From positions 620,001-684,000 of the forward strand of contig NZ_CP134880.1 in assembly GCF_032102965.1 (NCBI RefSeq): 64,000 nucleotides of DNA, written 5' to 3'. Below the pieces are notes generated by a model. The model saw only the letters and a list, made by a program, of their open reading frames with translations, was not told where the DNA came from and did no database searches. The position numbers were made by a program, and so were the translations under genes. Positions 54,905-64,000 of this stretch are shown piece by piece. This DNA comes from Demequina capsici (GTDB lineage: Bacteria > Actinomycetota > Actinomycetes > Actinomycetales > Demequinaceae). The stretch's first letter is position 1. The number at the start of each line of letters is the position of its first letter.

Positions 54905-56002
54905 GTGACCCAAGCGACACCCCGATCACGCGCCATCGACGACCTCGTGGCCATCGTTCCTGCGGGAGGCGTCGGCTCGCGCCTGTGGCCTCTGTCGCAG
55001 CCTCATCGGCCCAAGTTCCTCCTGGACCTGCTCGGCACGGGGAGCACCCTGATCCAGGACACGGTGACGCGGCTTTCGGAGCTCACCGACGAGGTCTACA
55101 TCGTCACCGGCGCCAGGCACGCCGACGCGGTCGCGGAGCAGGTGCCGACGGTGCCCGCGGAGCGGCTCATCGCTGAGCCGAGCCCACGCGACTCGATGGC
55201 GGCCATCGCGCTCGCCGCGGCGGTCGTCGAGCACCGCCGCGGTCCGTCCGTGGTCGGCTCCTTCGCTGCCGACCACGTCATCACCGAGGCCGAGGCGTTC
55301 GCCGAGGCCGTCGCGACCGCGGTCGAGGCCGCGCGCACGGGCATGATCGTCACCATCGGCATCGAGCCGACCGAGCCGTCGAGCGCGTTCGGCTACATCC
55401 GCCAGGGCGAGCCGCTCGCCGGTGTGGAGGGGGCGCTTCAGGTGGTCGCCTTCACCGAGAAGCCCGACGCTGAGACCGCCCAGACCATGCTCGCGGACGG
55501 CGGCTACGTGTGGAACGCCGGCATGTTCGTGGTGCGCACCGACGTGCTGCTGGGGCACCTGGAACGGCTCCAGCCCGCGATCGCCGCGGGGGCGCGCGCG
55601 CTCGCGGCCGCATGGGACGGTCCCGACCGTGCGGAGGCGCTCGAGCGGATCTGGCCCACGCTGACGCGGATCGCGATCGACCACGCCATCGCCGAGCCGG
55701 TGGCGCTCGAGGGCGGCGTGGCGGTGGTTCCCGCGTCGCTCGGCTGGCACGACATCGGCGACTACGACTCGCTCGCCTCGATGCTCACGCCCTCGGACGA
55801 CGGCGTCATCGCGATCGGGTGCGCGGCTCCCGTCGGCCTGGTGAGGTCGACAGGCGCGCTCGTGGTCGGGGGGACCAGGCCCGTCGCGATCGTGGGGCTG
55901 GACGACGCGGTGGTCGTGGAGACGGACGAGGCCCTGCTCGTCACCACCAGGCAGGCGGCGCAGGCCGTCAAGGATGCGGGCGCGGCCGTCGCACGCGACT
56001 GA
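54905..56002 (+). CDS. manC: mannose-1-phosphate guanylyltransferase
   Basis: 365-residue nucleotidyltransferase making GDP-mannose from mannose-1-phosphate and GTP, for glycolipids or mannoproteins. AIVPAGGVGSRLWPLSQPHRPKFLLDL is the pyrophosphorylase signature; FTEKPDAETA and YVWNAGMFVVRTDVLL follow, with SLGWHDIGDYDSLASML as in GDP-mannose enzymes. It starts with GTG. The C-terminal isomerase domain of bifunctional ManC is absent, so it is the monofunctional type. Confidence 0.9.
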   Translation: MTQATPRSRAIDDLVAIVPAGGVGSRLWPLSQPHRPKFLLDLLGTGSTLIQDTVTRLSELTDEVYIVTGARHADAVAEQVPTVPAERLIAEPSPRDSMAAIALAAAVVEHRRGPSVVGSFAADHVITEAEAFAEAVATAVEAARTGMIVTIGIEPTEPSSAFGYIRQGEPLAGVEGALQVVAFTEKPDAETAQTMLADGGYVWNAGMFVVRTDVLLGHLERLQPAIAAGARALAAAWDGPDRAEALERIWPTLTRIAIDHAIAEPVALEGGVAVVPASLGWHDIGDYDSLASMLTPSDDGVIAIGCAAPVGLVRSTGALVVGGTRPVAIVGLDDAVVVETDEALLVTTRQAAQAVKDAGAAVARD

Positions 56003-56145
56003 TCTGCGTCCCGGTGCCGGATCGTGACCGATTCGTTGCACAAGGCGCTCTTCCTGGCAGGTTCCTGAAACAATTCGCGCGTAGGGTGTTTGGCGACGCT
56101 CAGCCTGGCGTCACTCTGGCCAGACACAGTGAGGAACCACCACTC

Positions 56146-57213
56146 ATGAAGAACACCCTGCGCTTCGGCGCGGTCGCCGCGGTTGGCGCTCTTGCGCTCG
56201 TGGCCTGCTCGTCGGCTCCCGAGGAGACCGGCGCGACCGCCTCCGATTCCGCCGCTGCCACCGCCTCGTACAAGGCGTGCATGGTCTCCGACGCCGGCGG
56301 CTTCGACGACGCCTCGTTCAACCAGGCCGGTTACGAGGGACTGCAGACCGTCGCCGCCGACCTCGGCATCCAGTACAACTCGGCGCAGTCGACCTCGGAC
56401 GCCGACTACGCGCCCAACATCGCCGCGATGATCGCCGACGGCTGCGACCTCACCATCACCGTGGGCTTCCTGCTTGCCGACGCGACGGCTGAGGCCGCCG
56501 CCGCGAACCCCGACTCGGACTTCGCGATCATCGACAACACGTACGAGACCCCGATCGACAACGTGAAGCCGCTGACCTTCGAGACGGACGAGGCTGCGTT
56601 CCTCGCGGGCTACGGCGCCGCAGCCGCCACCAAGACCGGCATCGTCGCCACCTTCGGCGGCATGCAGATCCCGACCGTCACCATCTTCATGGACGGCTTC
56701 CTGGACGGCGTGAACTACTACAACGAGCAGAAGGGCACCAGCGTCAAGGTCCTGGGCTGGGACGGCACGAACGGCTCGTTCGCCGACAGCTTCGACGACA
56801 CGACCAAGGGCCAGTCGCTCTCGCAGGGCTTCATCGACCAGGGTGCGGACATCATCATGCCCGTCGCCGGTCCGGTGGGTCAGGGCACCCTCGCCGCAGC
56901 GAAGGCCGCAGGTGCGCCCGGCAACATCTGGGTCATCGGCGTCGACTCCGACTGGACGCTTACGCAGGGCGCCGTGGACCCCGACTACCCCAGCTACGTC
57001 CTGACCTCGGTCATGAAGCAGATGGGACCGGCCGTGTACCAGGTCGTCTCCGAGGCCGCGGCTGGCAACTACTCCGCTGACCCGTACGTCGGCACGCTCG
57101 AGAACGACGGCGTCGGCCTCCCGGGCTGGGCCGCGGGCACGCTCGACGACGCCACCCTGGCCGAGATCGACACGATCAAGGCAGGCATCATCGACGGCTC
57201 CATCGCGCCGTAA
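56146..57213 (+). CDS. BMP-family ABC transporter lipoprotein, nucleoside-type
   Basis: 355-residue substrate-binding protein of the BMP/Med (PnrA-like) family, which binds purine or pyrimidine nucleosides. The lipobox ends at LVAC (Cys20 region) and the mature N-terminus is Thr/Ser/Ala-rich. Family blocks include VSDAGGFDDASFNQAGYEGL, ADGCDLTITVGFLLADAT, AAFLAGYGAAAATKTG and VIGVDSDW. It heads the transporter with the genes at 57345, 58856 and 60073, separated from them by two hairpins. A possible -10, TAGGGT, lies at 56082-56087. Confidence 0.92.
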   Translation: MKNTLRFGAVAAVGALALVACSSAPEETGATASDSAAATASYKACMVSDAGGFDDASFNQAGYEGLQTVAADLGIQYNSAQSTSDADYAPNIAAMIADGCDLTITVGFLLADATAEAAAANPDSDFAIIDNTYETPIDNVKPLTFETDEAAFLAGYGAAAATKTGIVATFGGMQIPTVTIFMDGFLDGVNYYNEQKGTSVKVLGWDGTNGSFADSFDDTTKGQSLSQGFIDQGADIIMPVAGPVGQGTLAAAKAAGAPGNIWVIGVDSDWTLTQGAVDPDYPSYVLTSVMKQMGPAVYQVVSEAAAGNYSADPYVGTLENDGVGLPGWAAGTLDDATLAEIDTIKAGIIDGSIAP

Positions 57214-57221
57214 CAAACCCT

Positions 57222-57275
57222 GTCGGACCAGGTCCGACGCGAGGGGCGCGCTGCTTGGACGCGGCGCGCCCCTCG
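57222..57275 (+). terminator. two hairpins between nucleoside-binding protein and ATPase genes
   Basis: GTCGGACCaGGTCCGAC (57222-57238) is a perfect palindrome with a one-base centre, followed by CGAGGGGCGCG pairing with CGCGCCCCTCG (57240-57275, 14-nt loop). Together they probably limit read-through, giving excess binding protein. Confidence 0.8.
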
Positions 57276-57344
57276 TGCTTGACTGACCCTGTGCGCGGCC
57301 CCGGCGCGGGGCGTGCGCGGGACACCTTCGAAAGGCAGTGACGA

Positions 57345-58855
57345 GTGAGACTCGAACTGAAGGGGATCACCAAGCGCTTCGGCACCTTCACCGCGAACGA
57401 CGCCATCGACCTGGTCGTCGAGTCCGGGACGGTGCATGCGCTCCTTGGAGAGAACGGCGCCGGCAAGTCGACGCTGATGAATGTGCTGTTCGGGCTCTAC
57501 GACGCGGACGAGGGGCAGATCCTGCTCGACGGCGCGCCCGCGGACTTCGACGGCCCTGGCGATGCGATGGCCGCAGGCATCGGCATGGTGCACCAGCACT
57601 TCATGCTCGTGCCGCCCTTCAGCGTCGCTGAGAACGTCATGCTCGGCCACGAGCAGGTGACCGGGCCTGCGAAGCTGCTCGACATCGACGCGGCCAGGGC
57701 CAAGGTCAAGGAGATCTCCGACCGTTTCAAGTTCGACGTGGACCCTGACGCGATCATCGAGGATCTGCCCGTCGGAGCCCAGCAGCGGGTCGAGATCATC
57801 AAGGCGCTGTCGCGCGACGCGAAGGTCCTGATCCTCGACGAGCCCACCGCCGTGCTCACCCCGCAGGAGACGGACGAGCTCCTCGCGATCGTCAAGGACC
57901 TGCGCGACTCCGGCACCGCCGTGGTGCTGATCACCCACAAGCTCCGCGAGGTCCAGGCCGTCGCCGACACCATCACCGTCATCCGCCGCGGCAAGGTCGT
58001 CGGCACGGCCGCGCCCACAGCCTCGCAGGAGGAGCTCGCGTCCCTGATGGTCGGCCGCGATGTCTCCATGACCGTGGACAAGACGCCGGCCAAGCCTGGC
58101 AAGGTCGTGCTGCGCGTCGACGACATGTCGGTCGTCGACCCTGAGGGCATCGCACGTCTCAAGCACGTGTCCTTCGACGTGCGCGCGGGAGAGATCCTCG
58201 CGATCGCCGGAGTCCAGGGCAACGGCCAGACCGAGCTCACCGAGGCTCTGCTCGGCGTCATCCCCACCACGAGCGGCATCGCGCTGCTCGACAACGAGAT
58301 CATCACCGGCATGTCGATCAAGGACGTGCTGATGTCCGGCATGGGCTTCGTCCCTGAGGACCGGACCGAGGACGGGCTCGTCGCGGACTTCACCATCGCG
58401 AACAACCTGATCCTCGACCTGCACGACAAGGAGCCTTACTCGAAGGGCCTCGCCCTGCGGCCCAAGGTCATCGAGGAGCAGGCGGTCAGGCACGTCGAGC
58501 AGTTCGACATCCGCACCACCTCGGTGGAGGCGACCGCAGGATCGCTCTCGGGCGGCAATCAGCAGAAGGTGGTGCTCGCACGCGAGCTGTCACGGTCGCT
58601 GAAGCTGCTCATCGCGTCCCAGCCGACACGTGGACTCGACGTCGGCTCGATCGAGTTCGTCCACAAGCGCATCATCGCCGAGCGCGATGCGGGCGCGGCC
58701 GTCATCATCGTCAGCTCTGAGCTTGACGAGGTCCTGGCCCTCGCCGACCGCATCGCGGTCATGTATCACGGTCAGATCGTGGGCATCGTGCCCCCCGACA
58801 CGGATCGCGACACCCTCGGCCTCATGATGGCCGGAGCCCACACGGAGGAGGCGGC

Positions 58856-58859
<4 letters not shown>
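57345..58859 (+). CDS. nucleoside ABC transporter ATPase, tandem ABC
   Basis: 504-residue protein with two ABC modules of the sugar/nucleoside (YufO, RbsA-like) kind. Module 1 has Walker A GENGAGKST, the atypical signature LPVGAQQRVEI and Walker B LILDEPTAVL. Module 2 has a degenerate Walker A (GVQGNGQTE), signature LSGGNQQKVV and LLIASQPTRGLD, where the usual Glu is replaced, typical of this family. It starts with GTG. It overlaps the permease by 4 bp. Confidence 0.93.
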
Positions 58860-60072
<1,213 letters not shown>

Positions 60073-60076
<4 letters not shown>

Positions 60077-61386
60077 CCGCAACACTTGAGACCCCGCAGA
60101 CCCGGCAGCCCGAGCCGGAGATCGAGGCGGCGCCCAGCTGGCGCATGCCGATCGGTCTGGGCGTCGTCGGGCTGATCGCGTTCATCATCTTCGGGCTCGG
60201 CACGCCGGGCGGCACCTCCACGACCTTCGTGGTCTCGCGCACGCAGGACGCGATCCAGATCCCGTCGTGGACCCTGCCCGCGCAGCCGTTCGCCATCCTC
60301 TTCACCATCTGCGCCCTGCTGCTCGCAGGCGTGTCCGCATGGGGTGTCGCCACGCGACGCAAGCTCGGCACCTGGCTGCCGATCCTGTACGGCCTGGCTG
60401 TCATCGCCGCGGTCCTCGTATGGGCCGGCGCGGGGAAGTCCAGCACCTCGATCCAGGTGACGGGCCTGCTCATCGGGGCTCTGGTCCTCGCGACGCCGCT
60501 CGTGTTCGGCGCGCTCGCCGGCGTGGTCTGCGAGCGCTCCGGCATCGTGAACATCGCCATCGAGGGCCAGCTGCTCGCGGGGGCGTTCATGGCGGCGCTC
60601 GTCGCCGGAGCCGCGACCTCCATGACCGGCTCGGCGACCGTCGGCGCGTATGCGGGCCTGATCGCCGCGCCCGTCGCGGGTGCGTTCCTCGGCGTGCTGC
60701 TGAGCCTGTTCGCGGTCCGGTACTGGGTGGACCAGATCGTCGTCGGCGTGGTCCTCAACGTGCTCGCCGTCGGCCTCACGAACTTCTTCTACGGCACCGT
60801 CATGAAGACGAACCCGGACCTCAACCGAGCCATCGGCCTTCCCGACCTGCCGATCCCGCTGCTGTCCGACATCCCCGTCGTCGGCCCGGTCCTGTTCGAC
60901 CAGAACCTGCTCGTGTACCTCATGTACGGGCTCGTCGTCGTGCTCAACGTCATGCTGTTCAAGTCCCGCTGGGGCCTTCGCGTGCGGGCGGTCGGCGAGC
61001 ACCCCAAGGCCGCCGACACCGTCGGCATCAAGGTCAACCGGACCCGCGTGCGCAACACGATCCTCGGCGGCGCGATCGCCGGTCTGGGCGGCGCGTTCTT
61101 CACGGTCGCCTCCGGTCTCGCGTTCAACAAGGAGATGACGGGTGGCAAGGGCTACATCGCGCTCGCCGCGATGATCCTGGGCCGGTGGAGCCCCAAGGGT
61201 GCGCTCGCCGCGGCGGTGCTCTTCGGATTCGCCGACTCGCTGCGCGAGCAGTTCGGGATCATCGGCACGTCGATCCCCTCCCAGTTCCTGGCGATGCTGC
61301 CGTACCTCGCGACGATCTTCGCCGTCGCCGGGCTCGTGGGCCACGTGCGCCCGCCGGCCGCCGAGAACATCCCCTACAAGAAGTAG
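60073..61386 (+). CDS. nucleoside ABC transporter permease, YufQ type
   Basis: 437-residue second permease. A Pro/Glu tail (about 1-25) precedes about eleven helices. GVVCERSGIVNIAIEGQLLAGAF, WVDQIVVGVVLNVLAVGLTN and RVRAVGEHPKAADTVGIKVN are family blocks, as is GGKGYIALAAMILGRWSPKG. It starts with GTG at 60073 (overlap 4 bp); a longer in-frame reading through the first permease is a shadow. Followed 5 bp later by cytidine deaminase. Confidence 0.92.
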
Positions 61387-61391
61387 AGCTC

Positions 61392-61790
61392 ATGCCTGAC
61401 ATCGATTGGGAGGCGCTTCGCGAGGCAGCGCGCGACGCGTCCACCCGGGCCTACGTGCCGTACTCGAAGTACCCGGTCGGCGCCGCCGCGCTGACCGACA
61501 CCGGCAACATCGTGACCGGCGCGAACGTCGAGAACGCCAGCTACGGGCTGACCCTGTGCGCCGAGTGCGCGCTCGTGTCCAAGCTGCACACCGACGCGCT
61601 CGGCAAGCGCCTCGTCGCGTTCGCCTGCGTGGATGCGGCTGGCTCGGTGCTGCAGCCGTGCGGCCGATGCCGCCAGCTGCTGTACGAGTTCGGCGGCGAG
61701 ACCCTGCTCATCGACGGCCCCGAGGGCACGCTCACGATGACCGACATCCTTCCCTGGGCCTTCGGCCCGCAGCACCTCGAGGAGACCTGA
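61392..61790 (+). CDS. cdd: cytidine deaminase
   Basis: 132-residue zinc enzyme converting cytidine or deoxycytidine to uridine or deoxyuridine. Zinc motif LCAECALV (Cys56 and catalytic Glu58) and PCGRCRQLL (Cys90, Cys93), with NVENASYGLT before them. Normal small tetrameric-type length. Its place 5 bp after the permease links it to imported nucleosides. Confidence 0.95.
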   Translation: MPDIDWEALREAARDASTRAYVPYSKYPVGAAALTDTGNIVTGANVENASYGLTLCAECALVSKLHTDALGKRLVAFACVDAAGSVLQPCGRCRQLLYEFGGETLLIDGPEGTLTMTDILPWAFGPQHLEET

Positions 61791-61794
61791 TCCC

Positions 61795-63105
61795 ATGGCC
61801 GAGCGCCACGACGCCGTCGACGTCATCATCACCAAGCGTGACGGCGGCACCCTGACCGACGACCAGATCGACTGGGTCGTCGACGCCTACACGAGGGGAG
61901 TCGTCGCCGACGAGCAGATGAGCTCCCTCGCGATGGCGATCCTCCAACGAGGCATGACCCGTGCCGAGATCGCTCGCTGGACCCAGGCGATGATCAACAC
62001 CGGTGAACGGCTCGACTTCTCGTCGCTGAGCCGCCCCACAGCCGACAAGCACTCCACCGGCGGCGTGGGCGACAAGATCACGCTCCCGCTCGCCCCGCTC
62101 GTCGCCGCCTGCGGCGTCGCGGTGCCGCAGCTGTCGGGCCGCGGCCTCGGCCACACCGGAGGCACCCTCGACAAGCTCGAGTCGATCCCCGGCTGGAACG
62201 CCGCGATGTCGAACGAGCAGATGCTCCAGCAGCTCGAGAGCGTGGGCGCCGTGATCTGCGCAGCCGGCTCGGGGCTGGCCCCCGCCGACAAGAAGCTCTA
62301 CGCGTTGCGGGACGTCACCGGCACCGTCGAGGCGATCCCCCTGATCGCGACGTCCATCATGTCCAAGAAGATCGCCGAGGGCACGGGCGTGCTCGTGCTC
62401 GACGTGAAGGTCGGATCCGGCGCCTTCATGAAGGACATCGACTCGGCACGCGAGCTCGCACGCACCATGGTGGATCTCGGGACCGACGCGGGCGTGCGCA
62501 CGTCCGCGCTGCTCACGGACATGAGCACGCCGCTCGGACGCGGCATCGGGAACGCGCTCGAGGTCGAGGAGTCGCTCGAGGTGCTCGCCGGTGGCGGTCC
62601 CGCCGACGTCGTCGAGCTCACGGTCGCGCTCGCGCGCGAGATGCTCGCGGGCGCGGGCGTCACCGACGTGGACCCGGCGGACGCGCTCAAGGACGGTCGC
62701 GCCATGGACGCCTGGAACGCGATGATCCGTGCGCAGGGCGGAGACCCCACTGCACCGCTCGCCCAGGCGGAGCACGTGCATGAGATCCGCGCCGACCGCG
62801 ACGGTGTCATCACCAGGATGGACGCGCTGGGAGTCGGCGTCGCCGCGTGGCGGCTCGGCGCCGGCCGTGCTCGCAAGGAGGACCCTGTCCAGGCCGGCGC
62901 AGGACTGTACCTGCACCGGACGCTGGGCGAGCCCGTCAAGGCCGGCGACGTGATCGCGACCCTGCACACCGACACCGAGGACCGCATGCCGCGTGGCATG
63001 CAGGCGCTCCAGGAGGCATGCGGCGGTGAGGGCGCGATCGAGATCGGCGACTCCGCCCCCGACCGTGTGATCGTGATGGACCGGATCGGCACCGCCACCC
63101 ACTGA
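61795..63105 (+). CDS. deoA: thymidine phosphorylase
   Basis: 436-residue pyrimidine-nucleoside phosphorylase, cleaving thymidine or deoxyuridine with phosphate. The signature SRPTADKHSTGGVGDKITLPL, SGRGLGHTGGTLDKLESI and SIMSKKIAEGTG are intact. It is 4 bp downstream of cdd. The ribosome binding site is poor, so coupling with cdd is likely. Its stop overlaps the next gene's ATG (TGATG). Confidence 0.96.
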   Translation: MAERHDAVDVIITKRDGGTLTDDQIDWVVDAYTRGVVADEQMSSLAMAILQRGMTRAEIARWTQAMINTGERLDFSSLSRPTADKHSTGGVGDKITLPLAPLVAACGVAVPQLSGRGLGHTGGTLDKLESIPGWNAAMSNEQMLQQLESVGAVICAAGSGLAPADKKLYALRDVTGTVEAIPLIATSIMSKKIAEGTGVLVLDVKVGSGAFMKDIDSARELARTMVDLGTDAGVRTSALLTDMSTPLGRGIGNALEVEESLEVLAGGGPADVVELTVALAREMLAGAGVTDVDPADALKDGRAMDAWNAMIRAQGGDPTAPLAQAEHVHEIRADRDGVITRMDALGVGVAAWRLGAGRARKEDPVQAGAGLYLHRTLGEPVKAGDVIATLHTDTEDRMPRGMQALQEACGGEGAIEIGDSAPDRVIVMDRIGTATH

Positions 63106-64000
63106 TGGGCTGGACGCTGACGTCGGTCGTCGCCCGGACGCTTCGGCCGTTCGGGTGGGGCCGACGCTGGCTCGCCCAGCCCGCCGTCGAGCACGCTCAG
63201 CACCTTGCGGAGGCCGGCGCGCGTGAACGCGACGCGGCCGCGCGCGCCTGGGAGCGCCGGCTCGAAGGCTCCTCGCTCGCCGACCGTCGGGCGCTCGAGA
63301 CCGCGCACGCCGAGCTCGACGCCGACAGCGACGTGATCCGGCGTGCCGGGGCGGCAGGTGCGCCCGTGGACTCGATCGCGGCGCTCGCCTCAGGGTGGCG
63401 GCGGCTCAACGATGACGCGAAGGCGGCGGCGCGCGATCCCTTCGCCGCGACGGTGGGGGTGCGGCGCGAAGGCCCCGTGGCGTTCGGCGTCGTCACGGCG
63501 CGGCAGGTGGATCAGACCACGTGCGGTGCCGCGGTCCTCGGCCTGATGCATGCGGCGACGGACCCCTTCGTCGCCATCTGGGTGGTGACCGGGCGGCTCT
63601 TCGCGGGCTACACGCCGGAGGCGGTCGCGGCTGCGATCATCGCCGGAGGAGCGGCCGCGGATGGGATCGAGGGCCGGTGGACGGCCGTGCAGCGTGGCCA
63701 GCACGCCGCGACCACGCGTCGCGCGCTCGGGCCGTTCGGCTGGCCACGGTCGCTGGGCACACCCCCGTGGAGGCTCGCGGACCTGACCCGGCCCTACGGC
63801 GTCAGGTATCGCTCGGCCGTGCTCGACGACCGGTCACAGGGCGCGGTACAGGCGATGGTGGCTCACGCGTCGGCCGCGCTCGCCGACGGACTGCTGGTGC
63901 CGCTGTACTCGGCCGGCGACTCGGACCTGGGGATCGACACGGTGGTGCCGCGGCATGTCGTCCTGCTCGTCGCAGCGACGGACGACGGGTTCCTTGCCTA
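63105..64000 (+). CDS. papain/C39-like cysteine protein, 3' end outside window
   Basis: The first 298 residues of a protein starting MGWTLTSVVARTLRPFGWGR. No signal peptide. An N-terminal helical region (about 25-120, Ala/Glu/Arg-rich) leads a domain with QVDQTTCGAAVLGLMHAATDPF, whose Gln and Cys-Gly resemble the oxyanion Gln and catalytic Cys of C39/papain-like peptidases, and RHVVLLVAATDDGFLAY near the cut end, matching a catalytic-His strand. The reading frame stays open to the window edge. Substrate unknown. It overlaps the deoA stop. Confidence 0.6.
   Translation, partial: MGWTLTSVVARTLRPFGWGRRWLAQPAVEHAQHLAEAGARERDAAARAWERRLEGSSLADRRALETAHAELDADSDVIRRAGAAGAPVDSIAALASGWRRLNDDAKAAARDPFAATVGVRREGPVAFGVVTARQVDQTTCGAAVLGLMHAATDPFVAIWVVTGRLFAGYTPEAVAAAIIAGGAAADGIEGRWTAVQRGQHAATTRRALGPFGWPRSLGTPPWRLADLTRPYGVRYRSAVLDDRSQGAVQAMVAHASAALADGLLVPLYSAGDSDLGIDTVVPRHVVLLVAATDDGFLA

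Overview
The window is high-GC DNA from an actinobacterium, most likely of the order Micrococcales (Cellulomonas/Demequina-like). The evidence is strong GC bias at third codon positions, many GTG starts, the universal actinobacterial DUF3117 gene, the sigE-antisigma-htrA-tatB block, the typA-(DUF6113)-VanW-fdxA-dapC-gltA-dapD-dapE block, a GTP-dependent PEP carboxykinase and an sdhCDAB operon. Species cannot be fixed from the sequence alone. It is mostly ordinary chromosome, densely coded, with no gene-free gap above 300 bases and no rRNA, tRNA or CRISPR array that I can see.

Layout. 1-8.2 kb: NADH dehydrogenase (partial), fumC, a PfkB sugar kinase, xseA/xseB split by an antisense LRV-repeat gene, ispH, rmuC. 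8.5-13.9 kb: a complete oligopeptide ABC importer (lipoprotein, two permeases, fused ATPase). 14-17.4 kb: ychF followed by two toxin-antitoxin modules (HigBA, then nucleotidyltransferase/HEPN). Each module is closed on its right by a copy of the last eight codons of ychF. 17.4-32.7 kb: accessory region with acetyltransferase, FG-GAP surface protein, pseudouridine synthase, VanZ-RDD protein, AlkD-like protein, MmyB-type regulator with a divergent SDR enzyme, pckG with a divergent RamB-like regulator, a CGNR regulator with a divergent EamA exporter, and a soluble PAS chemoreceptor. 32.9-44.7 kb: typA, VanW, ferredoxin, DAP/lysine genes and citrate synthase. 45-51.3 kb: envelope-stress sigma factor block, trpS, YihY-like protein. 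51.3-54.9 kb: a 135-bp element with perfect 25-bp inverted ends, then sdhCDAB. 54.9-64 kb: mannose-1-phosphate guanylyltransferase and a nucleoside-import and salvage operon (BMP lipoprotein, ATPase, two permeases, cytidine deaminase, thymidine phosphorylase), ending in a truncated papain/C39-like protein.

The most unusual structure is the 15.3-17.1 kb island. Three copies of the ychF 3' end differ only at synonymous positions, and two of them share a further 17-bp upstream block. This looks like serial insertion of small, recombinase-less toxin-antitoxin cassettes into the 3' end of an essential-type gene, each insertion rebuilding the gene end. I propose it as a candidate undescribed cassette-accretion system; the mechanism is inference.

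Functionally, the window joins central carbon metabolism (fumC, sdh, gltA, pckG and its likely acetate-type regulator), cell-wall precursor supply (dapC, dapD, dapE), envelope stress and protein export (sigE, htrA, tatB), and nutrient scavenging (peptide and nucleoside importers). Leaderless-type promoters, with a -10 hexamer 6-8 nt from the start codon, recur throughout.
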